Positions 1-7,959 of a stretch of DNA of 64,000 bases are shown one piece after another. The stretch lies in contig CALRRO020000003.1 of assembly GCA_943370595.1 (NCBI GenBank), forward strand, positions 398,660 through 462,659. The letters are read 5' to 3'. This DNA is from Piscinibacter sp943370595. GTDB taxonomy: Bacteria > Pseudomonadota > Gammaproteobacteria > Burkholderiales > Burkholderiaceae_C. Position 1 is the first letter of the stretch. Every line of letters begins with the position of its first letter. Made by a program: the position numbers and the translations under genes. The notes under the pieces are model-generated. The model did not search any database. It was not told where the DNA came from and was given only the letters and a program-made list of their open reading frames with translations.

Positions 1-68
1 GCTGGCGGCCTGAGCGCGGCGCGCATTCCTTTCGTTCACCCGACCCGAACCCAACCGAGGAGAGAACC

Positions 69-1316
69 ATGACCGACAACACCCGCCGCAGCCTGCTCAA
101 GGGCACCGCCGGCATCCTGGCCACGGGCATGTTCCCGGCCGTGCACGCGCAGGAGAAGATCGTGCTGCGCTACCTGGGCACCGCGGTGAACCAGGACAAG
201 GCGATCGCCGAGAAGTTCAAGGCCGACACCGGCATCGAGATCCAGTACGTCGCCGTCAACACCGACGAGGTGACCAAGCGCGCGGTGACCTCGCCGAACA
301 GCTTCGACCTGATCGACACCGAGTACTTCTCGCTGAAGAAGATCGTGCCGACCGGCAACCTCAAGGGCATCGACGTCAAGAAGATCAAGAACGCCGACAA
401 GATCACCACGCTGTTCACCACCGGCATGGTCGGCGGCAAGCCGGTTGGCGACCAGGGCACCGCGCCGAAGAAGGTGATCTACCTCGAGGGCGAGAAGAGC
501 AAGGTGTTCGCCAAGTCGCCGACGCAGTTCATGTCGCTGATCCCGACCGTCTACAACGCCGACACGCTGGGCATCCGCCCCGACCTGATCAAGCGCCCGA
601 TCGAGAGCTGGAAGGAACTGCTCAACCCCGAGTTCAAGGGCAAGGCGGCGATCCTGAACATCCCGTCCATCGGCATCATGGACGCGGCGATGGTGGTCGA
701 GGCCATGGGCCTGTACAAGTACCCCGACAAGGGGAATATGACCAAGAAGGAAATCGACCTGACGATCAAGACGCTGATCGAGGCGAAGAAGGCCGGCCAG
801 TTCCGCAGCCTGTGGAAGGACTTCAACGAGAGCGTCAACCTGATGGCCTCGGGCGAGGTGGTGATCCAGTCGATGTGGTCGCCGGCCGTCACCGCGGTGC
901 GCACCAAGGGCATCCCCTGCGTGTTCCAGCCGCTGAAGGAGGGTTATCGCGCCTGGGCGGCCGGCTTCGGCCTGCCGGCCACGCTGTCGGGCAAGAAGCT
1001 CGACGGCGCCTACGAGTTCATCAACTGGTTCCTCGACGGCTGGGCCGGCGCCTACCTCAACCGCCAGGGCTACTACAGCGCGGTGCTGGAGACCGCCAAG
1101 GCGAAGATGGAGGCCTACGAGTGGGCCTACTGGATGGAAGGCAAGGCCGCCACGCAGGACATCAAGTCGCCCAACGGCGACCTGCTGGCCAAGGCGGGCA
1201 GCACCCGCGACGGCGGCTCGTACGAGCAGCGCATGGGCGGCATCGCCTGCTGGAACGCCGTGATGGACGAGAACGTCTACATGATCCAGAAGTGGAACGA
1301 GTTCGTCGCCGCGTGA
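69..1316 (+). CDS. Polyamine-type ABC transporter substrate-binding protein
   Basis: Periplasmic binding protein of 415 residues in the family of spermidine/putrescine (PotD/PotF-like) extracellular solute-binding proteins. The N-terminus has a twin-arginine motif (RRSLLK, residues 6-11) and a hydrophobic stretch with a likely cleavage after AVHA at residue 27, so Tat export is likely. A good GGAGAG ribosome site lies just before the ATG. It is followed by two permease genes of the same family; no ATPase gene is seen, but the window starts only 68 bases upstream and the first bases end in an in-frame TGA (11-13) that could close such a gene. The true ligand is unknown; polyamine or another small cationic or organic compound is a family-based guess. 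Confidence 0.9.
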   Translation: MTDNTRRSLLKGTAGILATGMFPAVHAQEKIVLRYLGTAVNQDKAIAEKFKADTGIEIQYVAVNTDEVTKRAVTSPNSFDLIDTEYFSLKKIVPTGNLKGIDVKKIKNADKITTLFTTGMVGGKPVGDQGTAPKKVIYLEGEKSKVFAKSPTQFMSLIPTVYNADTLGIRPDLIKRPIESWKELLNPEFKGKAAILNIPSIGIMDAAMVVEAMGLYKYPDKGNMTKKEIDLTIKTLIEAKKAGQFRSLWKDFNESVNLMASGEVVIQSMWSPAVTAVRTKGIPCVFQPLKEGYRAWAAGFGLPATLSGKKLDGAYEFINWFLDGWAGAYLNRQGYYSAVLETAKAKMEAYEWAYWMEGKAATQDIKSPNGDLLAKAGSTRDGGSYEQRMGGIACWNAVMDENVYMIQKWNEFVAA

Positions 1317-1449
1317 TGGCCCCCCCCCGCAGCGCCTGCGGCGCTCCCCCCCAGGGGGGCGCCGCCAGCGGACCGGCAAACCCGGATCCGCGGCGGCCGC
1401 TTGAGGGCGGCTTCGCTACGCTTGCCGGGATCCGCTGCGGAGCGGTGGG
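1317..1449. repeat. GC-rich palindromic intergenic repeat
   Basis: Non-coding spacer between the binding protein and the first permease. It holds a hairpin (about 1340-1363, a run of C facing a run of G flanked by GGCGC and GCGCC) and a 13-base direct repeat, GGATCCGCGGCGG at 1384 and GGATCCGCTGCGG at 1428. This style of sequence resembles dispersed palindromic repeats common between genes in Burkholderiales. Its right edge supplies the ribosome site of the next gene. Confidence 0.6.
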
Positions 1450-2334
1450 TTGAAGGCGTCTTCGCTCAAGGCCGGCCCGCCGGCCTGGCTGCAGGCACTG
1501 CCCTTCGGGGCGGTGTTTGCCTTCTTCTTCGTCGCGCCGCTGCTGCTGATCGTGGCGGTCAGCTTCTGGCCGACCAGCGACTACGCGCTGGTGCCCGGCT
1601 TCACCGGCGAGAACTACGCGTCGATCTTCTCCGGCTGCACGAACCTGGCCGAGCCCTGCGTGACGCTGAAGACCTACTGGTCGACGCTGCGCTTCTCGTT
1701 CTTCACCTGGGCGGTGTCGCTGGTGCTGGGCTTCACGATCGCCTACTTCCTCGCCTTCCACGTGCGCAGCGCCGGCATGCAGACGCTGCTGTTCGTGCTG
1801 TGCACCATCCCGTTCTGGACCAGCAACGTCATCCGCATGATCTCCTGGGTGCCGCTGCTCGGCCGCAACGGGCTGGTCAACCAGGGGCTGATGGGGCTGG
1901 GCGTGGTCGAGCAGCCGGTCGAGTGGCTGCTGTTCTCCGAGTTCTCGGTGGTGCTCGCCTTCGTGCACCTGTACACGATGTTCATGCTGGTGCCGATCTT
2001 CAACTCGATGATGCGCATCGACCGCGCGCTGCTCGAGGCGGCGGAGGACGCCGGCGCCTCCGCCTGGCAGACGCTGTGGAACGTCATCGTTCCGCTGTCG
2101 CGCACCGGCATCGTGATCGGCTCGATCTTCGTCATCACCATCGTGATGGGCGACTTCGTCACCGTCGGCGTGATGGGTGGCCAGCAGATCGCCTCGGTCG
2201 GCAAGGTGATCCAGGTGCAGACGAGCTACCTGCAGTTCCCGCTCGCGGCGGCCAATGCGGTGGTGCTGCTGGCGGTGGTGCTGATGATCATCGTCGCGCT
2301 GACCCGCATGGTCGACCTTCGCAAGGAACTCTGA
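1450..2334 (+). CDS. ABC transporter permease (PotB-like)
   Basis: Inner-membrane permease of 294 residues with about six membrane segments. The cytoplasmic EAA loop that contacts the ATPase is visible near residues 196-221 (EAAEDAGASAWQTLWN). It pairs with the next gene to form the membrane channel of the importer fed by the upstream binding protein. The start used is TTG; it is the only sensible start in frame before the first membrane segment, with GGAG seven bases upstream. The rare start lies against the edge of an intergenic repeat, so the original start may have been altered by repeat insertion. Confidence 0.9.
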   Translation: MKASSLKAGPPAWLQALPFGAVFAFFFVAPLLLIVAVSFWPTSDYALVPGFTGENYASIFSGCTNLAEPCVTLKTYWSTLRFSFFTWAVSLVLGFTIAYFLAFHVRSAGMQTLLFVLCTIPFWTSNVIRMISWVPLLGRNGLVNQGLMGLGVVEQPVEWLLFSEFSVVLAFVHLYTMFMLVPIFNSMMRIDRALLEAAEDAGASAWQTLWNVIVPLSRTGIVIGSIFVITIVMGDFVTVGVMGGQQIASVGKVIQVQTSYLQFPLAAANAVVLLAVVLMIIVALTRMVDLRKEL

Positions 2335-2336
2335 CC

Positions 2337-3218
2337 ATGGCCCGAGAAGGCAGGCAGAAAGGCTTCTGGCCGCTGGCCTTCGTGTTCGGCCTGTTCGTGC
2401 TGTTCCTCTACGGCCCGGTGATCACGATCTTCGTGCTCAGTTTCCAGGGCCCCGAGGGCGGGCTGACCTTCCCGATGCGCGGCTGGTCGACGCACTGGTA
2501 TGGCGAACTGTGGAAGGGCCTGGGCGTGGTCGACATCGGCGCGGCACTGCGCCGCTCGCTGATGCTGGGCCTGGTGGTGATGGTGCTGACCGTGCTGCTG
2601 TCGCTGCTGGCCGGGCTGGCGTTCCGCAAGAAGCTGACCGGCGGCAACCTGCTGTTCTACGTGACGGTGGCCAGCCTGATCATGCCGTCGATCATCGTGT
2701 CGCTGGGCATCGGGCTGCAGTTCCGCCTGCTCGACGGATTGTTCAAGTGGGTGCTCGAGGCGCTCGGCGCCACCACGGCGCTGGAGAGCTACACCACCGT
2801 GCTGGGCATGTTCACGTCGGGCCTGGGAGCGCACCTGACCTGGACGCTGCCCTTCGGGCTGCTGATCATGTTCGCCGTCTTCAACCGCTTCAACCCGGCC
2901 TACGAAGAAGCTGCGCGTGACCAGGGCGCGACGCCCTGGCAGACCTTCGCCCACGTGGTGCTGCCGCTGATCGGCCCGTCGGTCGTCGGCATCGGCATGT
3001 TCGGCTTCACGCTGAGCTGGGACGAGATCGCGCGCTCCTCGCAGGCCATCGGCGACCTCAACACCCTGCCGCTGGAACTGCAGGGCCTGACCACCACCGT
3101 CACCACGCCGGCCATCTACGCGCTGGGCACGGTGACGACGCTGGTTTCGCTGCTGGTGATCACGCTGGCGCTGGTGGCTGCTGCCTGGCTGGGGCGGCGC
3201 AGCCGGCGCCGCACCTGA
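2337..3218 (+). CDS. ABC transporter permease (PotC-like)
   Basis: Second permease of the same importer, 293 residues, about six membrane segments and an EAA loop near residues 189-217 (EEAARDQGATPWQTF). It starts two bases after the stop of the first permease, so the two are surely co-transcribed and probably translationally coupled. Family knowledge places it as the PotC/PotI-type partner in a heterodimeric channel. No ATPase gene follows; a regulator gene starts five bases after the stop. Confidence 0.92.
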   Translation: MAREGRQKGFWPLAFVFGLFVLFLYGPVITIFVLSFQGPEGGLTFPMRGWSTHWYGELWKGLGVVDIGAALRRSLMLGLVVMVLTVLLSLLAGLAFRKKLTGGNLLFYVTVASLIMPSIIVSLGIGLQFRLLDGLFKWVLEALGATTALESYTTVLGMFTSGLGAHLTWTLPFGLLIMFAVFNRFNPAYEEAARDQGATPWQTFAHVVLPLIGPSVVGIGMFGFTLSWDEIARSSQAIGDLNTLPLELQGLTTTVTTPAIYALGTVTTLVSLLVITLALVAAAWLGRRSRRRT

Positions 3219-3222
3219 CGGG

Positions 3223-3942
3223 GTGATCGACGCCGTGGCGCCGCGCCGCACGGTGCCGGCCGCGCCGGCGATGGCCGCCGACCGTGTCTACCAGGCGATC
3301 TACACCGCCGTGATCGACCACCGCCTGCCGCCCGGCGCCCGGCTGCGCGAGGAGGAACTCGCGCAGGCCTTCTCGGTGTCGCGCACGCTGGTGCGCCAGG
3401 CGCTGCACCGGCTCGCGCAGGACGGCGTCGTGCTGCTGCGGCCCAACCGCGGCGCGCAGGTGCCCGAGCCGACGCGTGCCGAGGGCGCCCACGTGTTCGA
3501 CGCGCGGCGTGTCGTCGAATGCGAGGTGATGCGCCGGCTGGCCGGCCGGCTCGACGACCCGCAACTGCTGGCGCTGCGCCGCCTCGTCGATGCCGAGGAG
3601 CGTGCCACCGCCACCGGCGACCAGCACGAGGCGATCCGCCTGTCGGGCGCTTTCCACATCGAACTCGCGCGCGCCGCCGGCAACCCGCTGTTCGTGCGCA
3701 TGCTCGAGGAACTGCTGCCGACCACCTCGCTGCTGATGGCGCTGTACAAGGCCCCGGGCGAGCCGATGTGCGTCGCGCATGGCCACCGCGCGCTGCTCGA
3801 CTCGCTGAATGGCGGCAGTGCCGCCGCTGCCGCCACCGAGATGCGCCGCCACCTCAACGAGATCGAGCGATCATTGGACACCCCGGCCGTGCGCACGACG
3901 CCGGCCCTGCGCGACGTGTTCGCGCCTTACCGGGAGTCCTGA
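3223..3942 (+). CDS. GntR-family transcriptional regulator (FadR/FCD type)
   Basis: DNA-binding regulator of 239 residues. A winged helix-turn-helix occupies about residues 20-88 (AFSVSRTLVRQALHRLAQDGVVLLRPNRGAQV) and an all-helical FCD ligand domain about 95-220, including the FHIELARAAGN segment typical of that domain. The start is GTG, and the gene sits five bases after the permease and overlaps the next gene by one base. The position inside the operon suggests it controls the transporter and deacetylase in response to their substrate or a breakdown product. Confidence 0.9.
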   Translation: MIDAVAPRRTVPAAPAMAADRVYQAIYTAVIDHRLPPGARLREEELAQAFSVSRTLVRQALHRLAQDGVVLLRPNRGAQVPEPTRAEGAHVFDARRVVECEVMRRLAGRLDDPQLLALRRLVDAEERATATGDQHEAIRLSGAFHIELARAAGNPLFVRMLEELLPTTSLLMALYKAPGEPMCVAHGHRALLDSLNGGSAAAAATEMRRHLNEIERSLDTPAVRTTPALRDVFAPYRES

Positions 3943-4853
3943 TGCCCGTGACCGAACGATTCGGCCCGATCAAGGGCCATGGCCGTTTCGACTACTCCGC
4001 CATCGGCGAGCGCCTGCGCTTCACCTGGCCGGGCGGTGCGAAGCTGGCCTTCTACATCGGATTCAACATCGAGCACTTCGCTTTCGGCGAGGGGCTGGGC
4101 GCGACGCTCGCGCCGTCGGCGCCGGTCGACGTGCTGAACTACGCATGGCGCGAGTACGGCAATCGGGTCGGCGCGTGGCGCTGCCTCGATCTGTTCGACG
4201 ATCTGTCGCTGCCGGTCGGCGCGCTGGTCAACACCTCGCTGTACGACCACTGCCCGCAGCTCGTGCAGGCCTTTGCCGAGCGCGGTGACGAGCTGATCGG
4301 CCACGGCCACACCAATGCCGAGCGCCAGGGCGGCTGGCCGGAGGGCGACGAACGTGCGCTGCTGCTGCACTGCCGCGAGCGCATGCACGACGCCCATGGC
4401 CGCGCGCCGCAGGGCTGGCTGTCGCCGTGGATCTCCGAGAGCCCGCTGACGCCCGACCTGCTGCAGGAGACGGGCTACCGCTACACGCTGAACTGGTGCC
4501 ACGACGACCAGCCGGTGCCGATGCGCACGCGCAGCGGCGGCACGCTGTGGTCGGTGCCGTACCCGCAGGAGCTCAACGACATCCCGATGATCGTGGCGCG
4601 CCAGATGGACGGCAAGGACTTCGCCCAGATGATCGTCGACCAGTTCGACGAGATGCTCGAGCAGACGCAGCGCGGAGAAGACGCGCCGGCGCTGGTGATG
4701 GGCCTGGCGTTGCACCCGTACCTGGTCGGCCAGCCCTACCGGCTGCGCCACCTGCGCCGGGCGCTGAAGCACATCGTCGCGCGCGCGGGCTCAGAGGTCT
4801 GGCTGACCACGCCAGGCGCCATCGTCGACGTGGTCGCCGGCCCGGCCGCTTGA
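3942..4853 (+). CDS. Polysaccharide deacetylase family protein (PuuE-like)
   Basis: Protein of 303 residues with the NodB-type deacetylase fold in the variant known from allantoinase-like PuuE proteins: the first metal motif reads as FNIEHF instead of TFDDG, and a later GHGHTNAE stretch takes the place of the usual HSxxHP motif. No signal peptide, so it should be cytoplasmic. The family cleaves C-N bonds in amides or acetyl groups. Its place behind a polyamine-type importer and a GntR regulator suggests it acts on the imported nitrogen compound; the substrate cannot be read from the sequence. Confidence 0.85.
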   Translation: MPVTERFGPIKGHGRFDYSAIGERLRFTWPGGAKLAFYIGFNIEHFAFGEGLGATLAPSAPVDVLNYAWREYGNRVGAWRCLDLFDDLSLPVGALVNTSLYDHCPQLVQAFAERGDELIGHGHTNAERQGGWPEGDERALLLHCRERMHDAHGRAPQGWLSPWISESPLTPDLLQETGYRYTLNWCHDDQPVPMRTRSGGTLWSVPYPQELNDIPMIVARQMDGKDFAQMIVDQFDEMLEQTQRGEDAPALVMGLALHPYLVGQPYRLRHLRRALKHIVARAGSEVWLTTPGAIVDVVAGPAA

Positions 4854-4915
4854 TTCGCGGCCGGCCGCCGCCATGTGTGGCGCTGCGGGCAAGGTGCGCC
4901 GCAGGAGTCTTCACG

Positions 4916-5464
4916 ATGATCGAATCGGTGTCGCTGGCCTCGGCCAGCCCCTGGTGGTGGTTGCTGTCGCTGTCGCTGATGGCCGTGGGCGTGGCCGGCG
5001 CCATCCTGCCGGTGCTGCCGGGCACCATCCTCGTGCTCGCCGGTGCGGCGCTGGGCGCCTGGATCGATGGCTTCGCCAAGGTCTCTGGCTGGACGATCGG
5101 CTTCATCGCCGTGCTGGCGGTGCTGGCCTGGGCGACCGACTACGTCGCCGCGCTGCTCGGTGCGAAGAAGGCCGGCGCCAGCCCGGCGGCCGTGGCCGGT
5201 GCGGCGATCGGCACGGTGCTGGGTGTCTTCACCGGCCTCCTGGGCCTGCTGTTCATGCCGCTGGTCGGCGCGGCTGCCGGCGAGTACTGGCACCAGCAGC
5301 GCCGCAACGGCGGCTTTGCCAGCCCGGCCGACCACGCAGCCGCCAGCCGCCAGGCCGCACGCGTCGGTGTGGCCACCTGGATCGGCCAGTTGCTCGGCAC
5401 CGTCGTCAAGGTGGTGCTGGTGTTCCTGATGATCGGCGTGTTCGCCGTCGCCTGGCTGGTGTGA
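4916..5464 (+). CDS. DUF456 family membrane protein
   Basis: Small inner-membrane protein of 182 residues with about five hydrophobic segments and the glycine/alanine-rich helix pairs typical of DUF456 (AGAILPVLPGTILVLAGAALGAW; GAAIGTVLGVFTGLLGLLFMPLVGAAAGEY). Function of the family is not established. It is followed after only 13 bases by the stop of a gene on the other strand, so the two converge. GGAG lies about 12 bases before the ATG. Confidence 0.85.
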   Translation: MIESVSLASASPWWWLLSLSLMAVGVAGAILPVLPGTILVLAGAALGAWIDGFAKVSGWTIGFIAVLAVLAWATDYVAALLGAKKAGASPAAVAGAAIGTVLGVFTGLLGLLFMPLVGAAAGEYWHQQRRNGGFASPADHAAASRQAARVGVATWIGQLLGTVVKVVLVFLMIGVFAVAWLV

Positions 5465-5477
5465 CCAGGGCTCGGGC

Positions 5478-6536
5478 TCAGGCCGGCGAGAAACGGTAGA
5501 CGCCGTCCTCGCCCAGCGCGCGGCGCAGTTCGCCGCGTTGCCACAGCGCATGCAGGTGGGCGATGGCCTCGCCCATCGCGAACGTGGTCTGGTGCAGGTC
5601 CAGCGGCCGGCGGAACAGCACCGGCAGCAGGCTGGCGGCGGTCTGCGGCTCGCGCGCGCAGGCGGCGCGCAGGTCGGCGAAACGTTCGTCGTGGTGCGCC
5701 ACCAGCTGCGCGATGCGCGCGTGCAGGCCGCGGAAGGGCTTGCCGTGCGACGGCAGCACCAGCGTGTCGGCCGGCAGCGCGCGCATGCGCTCGATCGAGG
5801 CCAGGTACAGCGGCAGCGGGTCGGCCTCGGGTTCGATGTCGATCACGCTGACGTTGGTCGAGATGCGTGGCAGCACCATGTCGCCGCTGATCAGCAGGCG
5901 CAGTGCGCGGCTGTGCAGGCTGATGTGCTCGGGCGCGTGGCCGTAACCGGCGTGGCAGGTCCAGTCGTGCTCGCCGATGCGCAGCTCGGCGCCGTCCATC
6001 AGGCGGCGAAAGCGCAGCGGCACCTGCGGCACCATGCTCGCGTAGTAGTTGCTGCGCTTGCGCACCTTCTCCACCGCGTCGGGGTCGGCCAGCCCGTGGC
6101 TGGCCATGAAGGCGGCCGCGGCGTCGCCACCAAAGCCGGTGGTCGACTGGCTGGCCATGCGCGCGGCGTTCCAGTCGGTCGCGCTGATCCACAGCCGCAC
6201 GCCGAAGCGCTCGGTCAGCCAGTGCGCCAGGCCGATGTGGTCGGGGTGCATGTGGGTGACGATCACGCGCAGCACCGGCAGGCCCTGAAGTTCGTTGGCG
6301 AACACCTGCTCCCAGGCGGCGCGCGTGGTGTCGCTGGCGATGCCGCAGTCGACGATCGCCCAGCCCGCGCGGCCAGCCTCGTCGCGGTCGCGCAGCAGCC
6401 ACAGGTTGATGTGGTCGAGCGCGAAGGGCAGCGGCATGCGCAGCCAGCGCACGCCGGGGGCGACTTCCAGCGTCGCTCCGGTGGCCGGCAGGGTGTCGCC
6501 GAAGGGGTAGAGCAGCTGGGATTCGTTGGCGTTCAT
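5478..6536 (-). CDS. MBL-fold metallo-hydrolase
   Basis: Metallo-beta-lactamase-fold hydrolase of 352 residues. The zinc motif THMHPDH is at residues 94-100 (H95, H97, D99, H100), with further histidines in GYGHAPEH and SHGKPF. A start 36 bases further upstream is open, but it would run into the LiuR-type operator, so the ATG at 6536 is preferred. It is divergent from liuR and shares its 56-base control region, so it is probably part of the LiuR regulon. Family members include thioesterase and glyoxalase-II-like enzymes; a role in acyl-CoA or thioester hydrolysis is a reasonable inference. Confidence 0.88.
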   Translation of the reverse strand: MNANESQLLYPFGDTLPATGATLEVAPGVRWLRMPLPFALDHINLWLLRDRDEAGRAGWAIVDCGIASDTTRAAWEQVFANELQGLPVLRVIVTHMHPDHIGLAHWLTERFGVRLWISATDWNAARMASQSTTGFGGDAAAAFMASHGLADPDAVEKVRKRSNYYASMVPQVPLRFRRLMDGAELRIGEHDWTCHAGYGHAPEHISLHSRALRLLISGDMVLPRISTNVSVIDIEPEADPLPLYLASIERMRALPADTLVLPSHGKPFRGLHARIAQLVAHHDERFADLRAACAREPQTAASLLPVLFRRPLDLHQTTFAMGEAIAHLHALWQRGELRRALGEDGVYRFSPA

Positions 6537-6551
6537 GGGCTGGGGCTTCGC

Positions 6552-6572
6552 TACACTTGACGTAAACGTCAA
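6552..6572 (+). promoter_or_regulatory. LiuR-type operator, short form, with -10-like hexamer
   Basis: TTGACGTAAACGTCAA at 6557-6572 lies between the divergent MBL hydrolase and liuR genes. It has the same TTGACG and CGTCAA arms as two longer sites at 7445 and 21372, but only four bases between the arms instead of ten. A -10-like TACACT (6552-6557) abuts it on the liuR side, as in the other promoters. Autoregulation is inferred. Confidence 0.75.
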
Positions 6573-6592
6573 TCGAATCAGTGTAAGCCGCC

Positions 6593-7021
6593 ATGCCCGC
6601 AGCCGCTGTCGCCCAAGCGTCGCCCAGCCCCGCCCCGACCTACACCATCGGCGAGCTGGCGCGCGAGTTCGACCTGACCACCCGCGCGATCCGCTTCTAC
6701 GAGGACTGCGGGCTGATCACGCCGCAGCGCAGCGGCCGCAACCGCGTCTACACCGCCCGCGACCGCACCCGGCTCAAGCTGACGCTGCGCGGCAAGCGCC
6801 TCGGTCTGACGCTGGCCGAGGTGAAGGAACTCGTCGACATGTACGAGTCGCCGCGCGACACCCAGCCGCAGCTGAAGAAGTTCCTCGTCGTGCTGGCCGC
6901 GCACCGCGCGCAGCTCGAGCAGCAGATGGCCGACCTCGACGCCACGCTCGACGAGGTGCGCGCCCACGAGAAGGAAGCGCGCCGGCTGCTGGCCGAGGGC
7001 GAGCGGCGCAAGAGCGCCTGA
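6593..7021 (+). CDS. liuR: MerR-family regulator of leucine/isovalerate degradation
   Basis: Regulator of 142 residues. A MerR helix-turn-helix spans about residues 17-85 (YTIGELAREFDLTTRAIRFY, then the RVYTARDRTRLK wing), followed by a dimerising coiled coil (95-140). There is no C-terminal cysteine cluster, so it is not a metal sensor type; this layout matches LiuR, which controls liu genes in proteobacteria. Support comes from context: near-identical palindromes stand before this gene, before the thioesterase-liuA pair and before the liuB operon. The ATG has no clear ribosome site. The ligand in the family is thought to be a branched-chain acyl-CoA intermediate; not visible here. Confidence 0.9.
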   Translation: MPAAAVAQASPSPAPTYTIGELAREFDLTTRAIRFYEDCGLITPQRSGRNRVYTARDRTRLKLTLRGKRLGLTLAEVKELVDMYESPRDTQPQLKKFLVVLAAHRAQLEQQMADLDATLDEVRAHEKEARRLLAEGERRKSA

Positions 7022-7052
7022 AGCCCGCGCCTGAAGCCCGCGCCTGAAGCCC
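7017..7052 (+). repeat. 13-bp tandem repeat overlapping liuR stop
   Basis: CCTGAAGCCCGCG is present in two full copies (7017-7029, 7030-7042) and a third partial copy (7043-7052). Each unit holds a TGA, and because the unit length is one more than a multiple of three, the three copies place a stop in each forward frame. Confidence 0.85.
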
Positions 7053-7058
7053 TGCCGG

Positions 7059-7328
7059 CTACTTCGCCGGCGCTTGCATCATCGGGCACTGGCCCGCGTT
7101 CGCACCCATGCTCTTGCGGTGTTCGGCCATCAGCGCTTGGCGCTCCTCGGGCGTCTTAGCCGCTGCCATCTTCTGCTGCATGTCCGCGTGCATCGGGCAG
7201 GCATCGGCGCCCATGCCGCCGCCGTGCATGCCATGACCGTGTCCACGCATCGCGCCGCAACCGGCGAGGCCGAGCAGTGCCGCGCCAGCGGCGGCGATCA
7301 GGAAGGATCGGACCAGCGACATCGTCAT
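7059..7328 (-). CDS. Small methionine/histidine-rich lipoprotein
   Basis: Predicted lipoprotein of 89 residues. The N-terminal hydrophobic stretch ends in a lipobox, LAGC, with the cysteine near residue 25; the mature part starts with a Gly/His/Met-rich segment (GHGHGMHGGGMG), which may bind copper or another soft metal, and has further CPM motifs (ACPMH, QCPMM). A second ATG two codons in (7322) is equally possible. It stands alone on the minus strand between liuR and the thioesterase. Function unknown; metal binding is an inference from composition. Confidence 0.75.
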   Translation of the reverse strand: MTMSLVRSFLIAAAGAALLGLAGCGAMRGHGHGMHGGGMGADACPMHADMQQKMAAAKTPEERQALMAEHRKSMGANAGQCPMMQAPAK

Positions 7329-7417
7329 CTCCTTGGCGCAAGCCTTCGCGCCGATGGCCTCACTCTAGGCAGACCCTTGCCGACGGGCTTGCGCGCCCGC
7401 AAGCCAGGCCGCGGAAC

Positions 7418-7445
7418 TTGTCCCCGGGGCTGCTTGGGCTATGAT
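7418..7445 (+). promoter_or_regulatory. Sigma-70-like promoter of thioesterase-liuA
   Basis: TTGTCC at 7418-7423 and TATGAT at 7440-7445 are separated by 16 bases. The predicted start of transcription falls inside the LiuR palindrome that begins at 7445, which fits repression by a bound regulator. A -10-like hexamer also stands just upstream of the palindrome at the other two sites. Confidence 0.65.
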
Positions 7446-7466
7446 TGACGTTTACGTAAACGTCAA
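7445..7466. promoter_or_regulatory. LiuR operator (22-bp perfect palindrome)
   Basis: The left arm TTGACGTTTAC is followed directly by its reverse complement GTAAACGTCAA; symmetry continues two more bases on each side (7443-7468). The same 22 bases occur at 21372 before liuB. It lies 27 bases upstream of the thioesterase start and just downstream of a good -10 hexamer. Confidence 0.85.
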
Positions 7467-7493
7467 TCGCGCAAGCGTGCGCGGGAGAGTCGG

Positions 7494-7946
7494 ATGAAGC
7501 CTCACGACGATGCCTACGGCCAGCGCACCCGCGACTCCTTCGCCCGCCAGGCGGCCATGGCCACGCTGGGGGCGACGCTGGAATCGGTCGAGCCCGGCCG
7601 CGTCGTGCTGGCGATGGCCCACAAGGACTCGCTGACCCAGCAGCATGGCTTCATCCACGCCGGCATGGTGTCGTGTGCGCTCGACTCGGCCTGCGGCTAC
7701 GCGGCGTTTTCACTGATGCCCGACGACGCCGCGGTGCTCACCATCGAGTTCAAGATCAACCTGATCGCGCCGGCGCGCGGGCCGCGCTTCCGCTTCGAAG
7801 GGCTGGTGATCAAGCCCGGTCGCACGATCAGCGTGGTCGACGGCCGCGCCACGCAGCACGACGACGACGGAATCAACGAGAAGCTGATCGCCACGATGAC
7901 CGCCACCATCATGACGGTGCGAGGCCGCGAAGCACTGAAACACTGA
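7494..7946 (+). CDS. PaaI-type hotdog thioesterase
   Basis: Acyl-CoA thioesterase of the hotdog fold, 150 residues, close to the usual family length. The central helix motif with the catalytic region is visible (HGFIHAGMVSCALDSACGYAA, about residues 51-71). No signal peptide; cytoplasmic. It is the first gene behind the LiuR operator and ends 13 bases before liuA, so it is co-transcribed with isovaleryl-CoA dehydrogenase. A likely role is to release CoA from stalled branched-chain or short acyl-CoA intermediates during leucine breakdown; the substrate is inferred from context only. Confidence 0.88.
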   Translation: MKPHDDAYGQRTRDSFARQAAMATLGATLESVEPGRVVLAMAHKDSLTQQHGFIHAGMVSCALDSACGYAAFSLMPDDAAVLTIEFKINLIAPARGPRFRFEGLVIKPGRTISVVDGRATQHDDDGINEKLIATMTATIMTVRGREALKH

Positions 7947-7959
7947 GGAGACCCATCGC

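Noticed and set aside
1..13. Possible end of an upstream coding region closing with TGA at 11-13
   Set aside because: Only three codons are visible, too few to support a gene; an ABC ATPase there would fit but cannot be shown.
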